From NCBI GenBank assembly GCA_017428155.1, contig JAFRRJ010000040.1, forward strand, positions 1 to 64,000: 64,000 nt of DNA, written 5' to 3'. The notes under the pieces were generated by a model. It ran no database searches and was not told the origin of the DNA. It saw nothing but the letters and a program-made list of their open reading frames with translations. A program made the position numbers and the translations under genes. The stretch is from Clostridiales bacterium (GTDB lineage Bacteria > Bacillota > Clostridia > Saccharofermentanales > Saccharofermentanaceae). Below, in pieces: positions 9,180 through 16,147 of this stretch (positions are counted from its first letter, which is position 1; each line of letters starts with the position of its first letter).

Positions 9180-10253
9180 TTAAAAGAGAATGTCTTTAAA
9201 GCATACCCTCTGCTTATTGTTATCGTAGTCAAAGCAGTGTCTCGATCCGCCGGCACACCACTTCTCCCATTCGCATTCCTGACACTCTTTGCAAAGTGAG
9301 GACAAAGGTTTTCTGAATTCGGCAAACCGGTTGAACCATACATCGCTGAACTTGTCCTTATAGATATTGCCCTGAACGAACTCAGGCCTTTCTTCTATAT
9401 CAAGGCATGCGGTGATATCACCGTTGACTCTGATCGCGGCAGTATGTGTTCCCGCTCCGCAATAGAAAAACCAGTCTCTAACCTCGCGCTCATATTCAAG
9501 TCCGAGGAAATGCGAACAGCCGTAATTGACCGGGATCCCCTGCTCTCTCTTTTCGCGGATAAAATTAAAAAGATATCTCTGATCATCAGGAGTTAATAGC
9601 ATATCAGGGAAATCCAGGGCTCTTCCCATAGGCTCGATTCCGATAACACGCCAGGAATCGATATCCATCTCATCCAGGATCTCATACAGTTCATCGAGTT
9701 CGCTGATATTCTTATGGTTAACAACTGTTGTTACCTGAATATGTCTGAAAGCCTTTCTCGCGATAAGGTTCTCGATTCCGCGCATAGCCTTATCGTATCC
9801 GCCCTTCATGCCTCTTTGACTGTCGTGAGTATCGCGAAGACCGTCTATGCTTACGGATACAGTTCCCATACGTGTATCTTCCAGCATCTTTGCAACATCC
9901 TCTGTTATAAGGGTCGCATTTGTGGTCATGCCCCAGTGAAAACCCAGATCGACGGCATAGCCCAGAAGTTCGGCGAAGTCGGGATAAAGAAGCGGTTCTC
10001 CGCCGGTGATGCAGAGCTGTACCTTTTTCAGGTCGAAGTTCTCCTTAACATCTCTTAATACGGCTTTGAAAGCTTCCTTATCAGGCCCGTGCCCGAGTCC
10101 CGGTGCACAAGAAGAACCGCAATGGAAACACTTCTCATTGCAGCTCCTTGTCAACTCGAAAAAAAGGTAGATCAGATTGGGCTTCTTAAAAAGCTCCGCT
10201 CTCATTTCAGCCTTCCTGTTGAGATACGGTATCTTGGCTTCGTTCAGATCCAC
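9180..10253 (-). CDS. Radical SAM/SPASM-domain maturase-like enzyme
   Basis: 357 residues. The radical SAM cluster motif is C38-x3-C42-x2-C45 inside TRSCNEKCFHCGSSC, followed by the GGEPLLYPDF element and a TIM-barrel-type region. The last ~100 residues are a SPASM domain rich in cysteines (YCGAGTHTAAIRVNGDI..C, then CKECQECEWEKWC and a last Cys near the C-terminus), which binds extra Fe-S clusters. Enzymes of this build install cross-links or other changes in ribosomally made peptides, oxidise sulfatases, or act on haem-like molecules. The gene starts 5 bases after the VYGPP-repeat protein, the obvious candidate substrate. No PqqD-like (RRE) domain is visible in the window. Confidence 0.92.
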   Translation of the reverse strand: MDLNEAKIPYLNRKAEMRAELFKKPNLIYLFFELTRSCNEKCFHCGSSCAPGLGHGPDKEAFKAVLRDVKENFDLKKVQLCITGGEPLLYPDFAELLGYAVDLGFHWGMTTNATLITEDVAKMLEDTRMGTVSVSIDGLRDTHDSQRGMKGGYDKAMRGIENLIARKAFRHIQVTTVVNHKNISELDELYEILDEMDIDSWRVIGIEPMGRALDFPDMLLTPDDQRYLFNFIREKREQGIPVNYGCSHFLGLEYEREVRDWFFYCGAGTHTAAIRVNGDITACLDIEERPEFVQGNIYKDKFSDVWFNRFAEFRKPLSSLCKECQECEWEKWCAGGSRHCFDYDNNKQRVCFKDILF

Positions 10254-10258
10254 CGTGA

Positions 10259-10597
10259 TCAGTCTCCAAAATCAGCCGGAGGTCCGTATACAAGCTGTTC
10301 GTGATCTTCTTCGATCTCATCATCCACCGGAGGACCGTATACATCTTCCTCAGGTCCGTCAACAACATCCGGTGCAGGTCCGTATACACAGACTTCATCA
10401 GTAGCTTCAGGCTTTGAAATAGGCTTATCGATATCATTGCTCTCCAGCGTCTGCTCTGAAGCGGTAGGATCCGGCGGAGGTCCGTATACATTAGTCTCCG
10501 GCGGAGGTCCGTATACACAGCCTTCAACAGCCATGCTCAATGCGCCTATACTTGCTGCTATTGCAGTAAACGTCAGCGGTTTCTTTGATCTTTTCAT
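10259..10597 (-). CDS. Small secreted/lipoprotein-like protein with five VYGP(P/A) motifs, candidate radical SAM substrate
   Basis: 112 residues. An N-terminal signal (KRSKK then a hydrophobic run to residue ~24) ends at VEGC27, a poor lipobox (Glu at -2) but with Cys in the right place. The rest is acidic, Pro-rich and carries VYGPPP at 28-33 and 37-42, VYGPAP at 71-76, VYGPP at 86-90 and 103-107; the first and third are preceded by Cys (C27, C70). At DNA level an 11-base unit (GGTCCGTATAC, once GGACCGTATAC) recurs at 10281, 10332, 10377, 10478 and 10506. The ATG has an AAGGGGG ribosome binding site and lies 19 bases after the giant surface-protein gene; the radical SAM gene follows 5 bases later. 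Repeats plus leader plus adjacent SPASM maturase suggest a ribosomally made, modified surface peptide. This is inference from context. Confidence 0.8.
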   Translation of the reverse strand: MKRSKKPLTFTAIAASIGALSMAVEGCVYGPPPETNVYGPPPDPTASEQTLESNDIDKPISKPEATDEVCVYGPAPDVVDGPEEDVYGPPVDDEIEEDHEQLVYGPPADFGD

Positions 10598-10616
10598 ATG
10601 TTAATATCCCCCTTGT

Positions 10617-13600
10617 TTAGGAAATATCTTCTTTGTCTTCTTCGTTAACGGAGGAGACATCTGTATTAGGTTCGCTTGATGTGATCGGCTTGAAGCCCTT
10701 AAGCGGTCTTGAAGCCGTGGGAGCAGCCTTGGAATTCGGATCCATGATAGACGGTCTCTGGCCCTCTAATGCCGAACCCATAGCCGGAGCAGCGGATTTT
10801 CGTATATCGCGCTCTTCATCAACAATAGCCGAGGGTCTTACGATTCCGCCGTATGCGGAAGAATGCTCGTCCTGTGATGCCTGTTCCCTGTCGGTCTGAG
10901 CTCTCTTGAAGAACGCAGACTTATGAGTTTTTGCGCTGTCAGCGATGCTTGTGTAAGAAGACTTGGACTTCTCTTCTGCAAGTCTCTTTGCCTCTTCTTC
11001 CTCAAGACGCTTCTGCTCTTCACGCATCCTTGCTTCCTTTGCTTCATCGCTTTCCTTGAAAGCAGATACGTTCATGCCCGGAGCTGCCCATACAGGTGCT
11101 CTTCCTGAACCGTTATAACTCTTACCGGCAAGCAGGCTTCCCAGCTGGTTGGAGTTGGATGAAGCCTTTGCACGCTCCTTTGATATAGAAGGTCCGCTGA
11201 CGGAAGACGAAGCAGCTGCTCCGACACCGGAAGAAGAACCGCTCCTGAATGAACTCAGAGGATTCGTATTCTTTCTGACAGCTTCACCCTTAACCTGATC
11301 TTCAGAAGGCTTGACGCCGATGTTATATCCTTCTGCAGAAGCAATTGCGGAAATGCCCGGGAGAACCTTGTTCTCATTGGACATCATTGCAGACTTGAAT
11401 ACTTCGGATGTCTTGCTCTGCTGCTTTGCCATGGCTGCCTTTGCTTCTCTCGCCGCATCTGCAGCTTCGATTGCCTTCTGTGCTTCAGCGAGCTTTGCCT
11501 CGGCTTCTGCTTTGGCAACAGCTGCCTGTCTTGCAGCTTCTTCCGCCTTTGCAGCTTCAGCCTGGCGTTCGAGCTCTAAAGCTCTTGCTTCTTCCTTAAG
11601 TCTCTCAGCTTCCTGAGCCTGTCTTGCAGCTTCTATCTTCTTAGCCTCTTCGGCTGCCTTGCGTGCCTCTTCTGCCTTCCTGGCTTCCTCAGCCAGTCTG
11701 GCTTCCTCCGCTTTCTTTGCAGCTTCCCGGGCTTTTCTTGCCTCTTCGGCTCTTAATTCAGCCTCTGCCTTGGCAAGAGCTGCGGCCTTTGCAGCTTCAA
11801 CTGCTCTCCTGGCTTCTTCCTGTCTTGCGCGCTCAGCGGCCTCAGCAGCTTCCTTAGCCTTACGTGCTTCTTCGGCTCTTCTTGCTTCTTCTGCCTGCTC
11901 TGCGGCCTTACGTGCCTCTTCGGCCTTTCTTGCTTCTTCAACTGCCCTTGCAGCTTCCTGCATTCTCTTTGCTTCGGCAGCCTTCGCCTCAGCCTCTGCC
12001 TGAAGTAGAGCCGCAGCCTTTGCTGCCTCTTCAGCCTTCCTTGCCTCTTCAAGTCTTGCGCGCTCGGCAGCTTCTGCTGCCTCCTTGGCTAAGCGTGCTT
12101 CTTCAGCTTTTCTGGCCTCTTCAGCCTTACGGGCTTCCTCTGCCTTTCTTGCTTCAGCATTTCTTCTGATCTCTTCAACTCTTGCAGCCTGTGCAGCCCT
12201 CTTCTCTTCAAGGATCTTGAGAGCCTTCTCGCGCTCAGCCTTCTGCTCGGGAGTAAGTTCGTTCTTCGGACGTCTGATAGGTCCGGACTGTACAGGAGTC
12301 TTCTGCTCTACAGGCGTCTCTTCCTTCTTTTCAGACTCTTCCTTGACAACCGCAGGCTTGAATACCGAGCTGAATATGCCTGCACCTGCAGCCGGGGCAG
12401 TGCCTGCCGCACTCACGGACTTGGTGAATGCAAGACTTGCGGGATTCCTTGGAGTATCCTTCTGTTCAATACTCTTTACAACCTTGACATCAGGCTTAGC
12501 CTTCTCCTGCTGTGCAGCCTGAACCTTGCGCACAGACTGGAACGGTGATGATGATACACCGGATGCCGTGATCGGCTTCTTGGGCGTCAGTGTTGCCTCA
12601 GGCATATAGACCTTGCCTGCAAATCTTGAATTCATAGCAGGTTCGGAAGTTCCTTCTGCCGGAGCAGCCTTCTGTTCAGCAGGCTGTGCCTGTACAGGTG
12701 CAGGCTTGAACGGTGAAGGCACTGCATTGCCGTCAGTCTTGGTCTCAGCCTTGAACGGTGATGCGGTATTCTCCTCGTTCTTCTTTTCCGGAACGAAAGG
12801 TGATGCAGCTGCCGCTGTTGTTCCTGCAGCAGCAATCTTCTCAGCCTCAGTATTCTTTGCAGGTGCGGCCTTTGATCCGGGCATAAATACCTTGCCTGCG
12901 AAAATCGACTTCTTCTCGTTCTGCGTTTCAGGGACGATCTTCTTTGCCTCAGGCTGAACCTTCTGTTCTTCAGGCTGTACGGGAGCAGGCTTGAAAGGAG
13001 ATGTTGCAGGGGCAGAAGATGTATTTCCTCCTGAAGCGACATTCTTGTTGAATGCCATGCTTGCAGGACTCTTTGATTCATCGAGTTTATCAACGCTTCC
13101 TGCAGCTGCGATTGCAGCCATATCAGGAATGATCTTCTTTACTTCAGGCTTTGCTTCAGTCTGTGCAGTCTTTGCAGCCGTCTGCGCCTTCGCGGATGCA
13201 GGCTTGAAAGACTTGGTGATAATGCCCTTTGATTCAGCAGAAGCAGTGCTCTTGCTTGTAGTGGTCTTGAACGTCTTCGTTCCGGCAGGTTTGCCCTCAG
13301 AAGGCTTGGTAACGGCCGGTTTATCGGTTGATGCGCTTACATTGGTCTTCGCCGGAACATTCTTCTGTGAATTAACCGGAGTCTTTGCGGAAACATTCTT
13401 TTGCGCGTTGACTGAAGGCTTAGCGGCAGGCTTGGCATTTGATGTTACAGAAGGCTTAGCTTCCGGACGGGAAGATCCTGCTGCCTTACTGTCAGCAACT
13501 GCCTTTGCATGGTTAACGGAAAGCTCGGGCGGACGCTTGACCGGTGCCTTGGCCGCTGTGGAAGAAGATGTGTTTGCTTTGGAAGCAGCATTCTTTTCCG

Positions 13601-15119
13601 CAGCTTCCATTGCCTTAAGCTCCTTCATCGCAGTAGCTGTATTAAAGCTCCTGGATGATTTGTTATCAACTACCGGCTGCATCTGCTTAACAGGTCCGAG
13701 ATAACCGAACTTCTCGGCAATTACGGGAACACCCGGAATAAACGCGATAACAAGATCCATGCCTTCAAGTTTTCTCTTGTCATGAAGATATCTGTATCTG
13801 AGATAAAGGATTCCTATAGCAAGGATGAGCAGAACTATCCACAGCCAGCTCATAACGGAAGCCTTCTTGGGGCCGGTCTTTCCTGTAATGACAAGTCCGG
13901 CAACAACAGGCGTGGGCGTAGGTGTTCCGTCACCATCAACGGTTTCTTCCCCGTCTCCGCCTTCACCGGAAGGCGAAGTTTCCTGTCCGGCCTGACCTGC
14001 TATTGCGCCTCCGATCAGGACTGCACCGGCCTCACCTGTACCATCAGAAGATCCCGTCTCAGTTATAACTTCGCCATTCTCCAAAGTGGTTGTCGTAGCG
14101 TCCGTATTATTAACATCCGTTTCCACGGTTGTCACGTCAGAAGGAACTGTTGTAGGTTTCTTTGTGGGATTAGCGGGTTTACTGGTAGGATCTCCCTGAC
14201 CGTTCGCAGGCGTATTCGTAGGACTTGTACCGTTCTTTGTGGGTACAGGTGTATTTGTATTGGTATTATTCGGCCTTGGCGTGGGCGTAGGCGTATTTGT
14301 ATTAGTATTCCTGGGCTGCTTCGTTGGCGTAGGAGTATTTGTGTTAGTATTCCCGGGCTTTTTCGTTGGTGTAGGTGTATTTGTATTAGTGTTCCTGGGC
14401 TTCTTTGTAGGTGTAGGCGTATTTGTATTAGTGTTCCTGGGCTTCTTTGTAGGTGTAGGCGTGTTTGTATTGGTGTTCCTGGGCTTCTTTGTAGGTGTAG
14501 GCGTGTTTGTATTGGTGTTCCTGGGCTTCTTTGTAGGCGTAGGAGTATTTGTGTTGGTGTTCCTGGGCTTTCTTGTAGGCGTAGGAGTGTTTGTGTTGGT
14601 ATTCCTGGGCTTTCTCGTAGGCGTAGGAGTATTTGTGTTGGTGTTCCTGGGCTTTCTCGTAGGTGTAGGAGTGTTTGTGTTGGTGGGTGTATTGGTGTTT
14701 GTGCTGGTGGGATTGGCCTTGATGACCCTGAAACTTGCGCCGTCAATAGAGGCGGAAGCAATACCGGTTTCATAGTAATAGAGATAGTACGATTTGGAGT
14801 TGGTAGGCGTTAATTCAGCTTTAACCGTATAACTGCTGACCGAGGTAATATTAACACCGCTTCCGCCCGAGACGTCAAAATTGTCTCTGTCTATTGAAAA
14901 AGTAACTTCAACCTTGTCTCCGGAATCCAGACCCCAAATGGTAAAACCGATAATCAGGCTGTCATCATCGCCGGTAGTCTGTGTCCAGTAGTCCCAACCC
15001 GGAGCAGCATTAACTTCTTTAGTCTCAATGGTATTGATCGCAAATGAAAAACCGATTATGAAGCAAAGGAGCAAACATAAAGGCTTAAGCGAGAAGCGTC
15101 CCGAAAAGCGTCCCGACAT
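10617..15119 (-). CDS. Giant single-pass surface protein: secreted beta domain, PT-rich repeat stalk, TM, long Ala/Glu-rich coiled coil
   Basis: The chosen ATG (MSGRFSGRF) has GGAGG eight bases upstream; an upstream in-frame start adds nine residues but lacks such a site. About 1500 residues. A signal peptide (to ~37) is followed by a ~100-residue aromatic beta-rich domain of carbohydrate-binding-module style, about ten 14-residue NTNTNTPTPTKKPR-type repeats (residues ~143-290), a Gly/Thr linker, one TM helix near 422-444 (WLWIVLLILAIGILYL), and ~1050 cytosolic residues. The inside part has recurring short motifs (FAGKVFMP/FAGKVYMP, SPASMAF/NPASLAF, SPFKP) and a ~270-residue Ala/Glu/Lys/Arg coiled coil (~963-1233, KAEEARKAEEAR). 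I know no family for the whole. It could tether an extracellular binding module to a cytosolic scaffold. It has its own promoter at 15182-15211 and likely leads the VYGPP and radical SAM genes. Confidence 0.85.
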   Translation of the reverse strand: MSGRFSGRFSLKPLCLLLCFIIGFSFAINTIETKEVNAAPGWDYWTQTTGDDDSLIIGFTIWGLDSGDKVEVTFSIDRDNFDVSGGSGVNITSVSSYTVKAELTPTNSKSYYLYYYETGIASASIDGASFRVIKANPTSTNTNTPTNTNTPTPTRKPRNTNTNTPTPTRKPRNTNTNTPTPTRKPRNTNTNTPTPTKKPRNTNTNTPTPTKKPRNTNTNTPTPTKKPRNTNTNTPTPTKKPRNTNTNTPTPTKKPGNTNTNTPTPTKQPRNTNTNTPTPTPRPNNTNTNTPVPTKNGTSPTNTPANGQGDPTSKPANPTKKPTTVPSDVTTVETDVNNTDATTTTLENGEVITETGSSDGTGEAGAVLIGGAIAGQAGQETSPSGEGGDGEETVDGDGTPTPTPVVAGLVITGKTGPKKASVMSWLWIVLLILAIGILYLRYRYLHDKRKLEGMDLVIAFIPGVPVIAEKFGYLGPVKQMQPVVDNKSSRSFNTATAMKELKAMEAAEKNAASKANTSSSTAAKAPVKRPPELSVNHAKAVADSKAAGSSRPEAKPSVTSNAKPAAKPSVNAQKNVSAKTPVNSQKNVPAKTNVSASTDKPAVTKPSEGKPAGTKTFKTTTSKSTASAESKGIITKSFKPASAKAQTAAKTAQTEAKPEVKKIIPDMAAIAAAGSVDKLDESKSPASMAFNKNVASGGNTSSAPATSPFKPAPVQPEEQKVQPEAKKIVPETQNEKKSIFAGKVFMPGSKAAPAKNTEAEKIAAAGTTAAAASPFVPEKKNEENTASPFKAETKTDGNAVPSPFKPAPVQAQPAEQKAAPAEGTSEPAMNSRFAGKVYMPEATLTPKKPITASGVSSSPFQSVRKVQAAQQEKAKPDVKVVKSIEQKDTPRNPASLAFTKSVSAAGTAPAAGAGIFSSVFKPAVVKEESEKKEETPVEQKTPVQSGPIRRPKNELTPEQKAEREKALKILEEKRAAQAARVEEIRRNAEARKAEEARKAEEARKAEEARLAKEAAEAAERARLEEARKAEEAAKAAALLQAEAEAKAAEAKRMQEAARAVEEARKAEEARKAAEQAEEARRAEEARKAKEAAEAAERARQEEARRAVEAAKAAALAKAEAELRAEEARKAREAAKKAEEARLAEEARKAEEARKAAEEAKKIEAARQAQEAERLKEEARALELERQAEAAKAEEAARQAAVAKAEAEAKLAEAQKAIEAADAAREAKAAMAKQQSKTSEVFKSAMMSNENKVLPGISAIASAEGYNIGVKPSEDQVKGEAVRKNTNPLSSFRSGSSSGVGAAASSSVSGPSISKERAKASSNSNQLGSLLAGKSYNGSGRAPVWAAPGMNVSAFKESDEAKEARMREEQKRLEEEEAKRLAEEKSKSSYTSIADSAKTHKSAFFKRAQTDREQASQDEHSSAYGGIVRPSAIVDEERDIRKSAAPAMGSALEGQRPSIMDPNSKAAPTASRPLKGFKPITSSEPNTDVSSVNEEDKEDIS
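14260..14690 (-). repeat. Tandem 42-bp coding repeat (about 10 copies)
   Basis: About ten tandem units of 42 bases encode NTNTNTPTPT followed by RKPR (three), KKPR (four), KKPG, KQPR or PRPN. Units differ mostly at third codon positions, which points to selection on the protein rather than very recent slippage. They form the Thr/Pro stalk of the giant surface protein. Confidence 0.9.
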
Positions 15120-15181
15120 TATACTAACCTCCAAAAAAGCACACACAAGACTTCTATATAAGAATATTAGAAGATATTAAG

Positions 15182-15211
15182 ATTATACAGTTGCGTTAAC
15201 TGTATTTTCAA
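15182..15211 (-). promoter_or_regulatory. Promoter of the giant surface-protein gene with a dyad in the spacer
   Basis: On the minus strand TTGAAA (15211-15206) and TATAAT (15187-15182) are 18 bases apart. A perfect dyad, TACAGTT-5-AACTGTA (15186-15204), fills the spacer and touches the -10, where a repressor would block RNA polymerase. It marks a separate transcription start for the giant gene inside the long same-strand block. Confidence 0.7.
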
Positions 15212-15249
15212 GTGCTCGCGGGTAGTATGGAAGTAATGTAAAAAGGCTT

Positions 15250-16146
15250 TTAGATTTGGTCTTTGCCCTGTTCTTCAGACAGATCTTTGCTTGGCACAAA
15301 ACCTTTAACAGCCTCCGTGGCAGCAGGGATTATGGCTTCCTCACCGGATTTAAGGATCTCCGGCTTCTCTTCCTGAACTTCGGCAGGACGGTCTATAACC
15401 GCATTTGATACTTCTGTTCCTATCTGTGGCTTGATCGCGGAGCTGTATGCTGTGTCTTCGCTCTCTGTCACCTCTTCGTCAGACTGTGTGACTCTGGCAG
15501 CAGTAGGACGCTTTAAAGCGGTGGGCTTGACCTTCTGAACGGGTGCTTCCGTGATCTTTACCACCGAAGGAGCGGCAGAATCCATAACGAGAGCAGGAGT
15601 CTCTGCCTCTTTGCCCACTTCGTCGGATTCGAGCTCTTTGCGCTGCTGCTGACGTGCTTCAAGAGTATTTGAATATACAGGTCTTATCGGAGCTGTATTG
15701 GACTTTTGGAGATACCCGTTTATGATTATCTGCTCTTTGGCTTTGTCTATCTCTTCAGCCTTTTTCGAGGAGATACCCAGTGAACCGAATACTTCGGATG
15801 CCTCTTTCTCTTCCTGCTGGGCTTCACTCTTGCCTCCGAGCAATGTGTTCTTTGCTGCAGCCTCTTCCTCAGACTTCTTTCTGGGATCTCTTGTCTCGCG
15901 CTTTATCTGCTGGATCTTCTTATCCCCGGAAGCTTTCTTTGATCTTCTGTTCACACCGTGAAGGACCTGTTCGGCATGCCAGTCCGTATCTATCTTCTTA
16001 TCGGTCTTTTCCTTTTGTTTGTCTCTTACCTTGAGGATAACTGTCGCAATTATCAGGCCGACTGCCACACAGATCACCAGCGCCATTACAACGCTTCCAA
16101 TCTGCTCATTGTCACTGAAGTTTATCGCAAGCAGAGCGTTTAACAT
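15250..16146 (-). CDS. Single-pass membrane protein with long charged cytosolic tail
   Basis: I chose the ATG at 16146 (MLNALLAINF) because GGAGGA lies eight bases upstream inside the end of the cellulase gene, giving a TAAcATG junction; a longer frame would overlap the cellulase by 47 bases. The 298-residue product has a short outside segment, one TM helix (about residues 18-40) and a ~255-residue Lys/Glu-rich, Pro-containing tail predicted to be disordered or coiled. No known domain is visible. It sits between the membrane-anchored GH5 cellulase and the giant surface protein, and shares their pattern of one membrane span, so a structural role with them is plausible but unproven. Confidence 0.8.
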   Translation of the reverse strand: MLNALLAINFSDNEQIGSVVMALVICVAVGLIIATVILKVRDKQKEKTDKKIDTDWHAEQVLHGVNRRSKKASGDKKIQQIKRETRDPRKKSEEEAAAKNTLLGGKSEAQQEEKEASEVFGSLGISSKKAEEIDKAKEQIIINGYLQKSNTAPIRPVYSNTLEARQQQRKELESDEVGKEAETPALVMDSAAPSVVKITEAPVQKVKPTALKRPTAARVTQSDEEVTESEDTAYSSAIKPQIGTEVSNAVIDRPAEVQEEKPEILKSGEEAIIPAATEAVKGFVPSKDLSEEQGKDQI

Positions 16147-16147
16147 G

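Noticed and set aside
11311-12522. Ala/Ser- and Leu/Arg-rich open frames on the + strand
   Set aside because: Shadows of the Ala/Glu/Lys coiled coil; low-complexity coding sequence keeps all frames open.
14260-14690. Tandem repeats as a possible CRISPR array
   Set aside because: The units are contiguous, in frame and coding, with no unique spacers and no cas genes nearby.
13782-14813. Long open frames on the + strand opposite the giant gene (343 and 178 codons), one reading as a repeated hydrophobic VGVGVFVLVFLG protein
   Set aside because: They are mirror images of the Thr/Pro repeat on the minus strand, have no ribosome binding site, and lie fully within a gene with signal peptide, promoter and domains.
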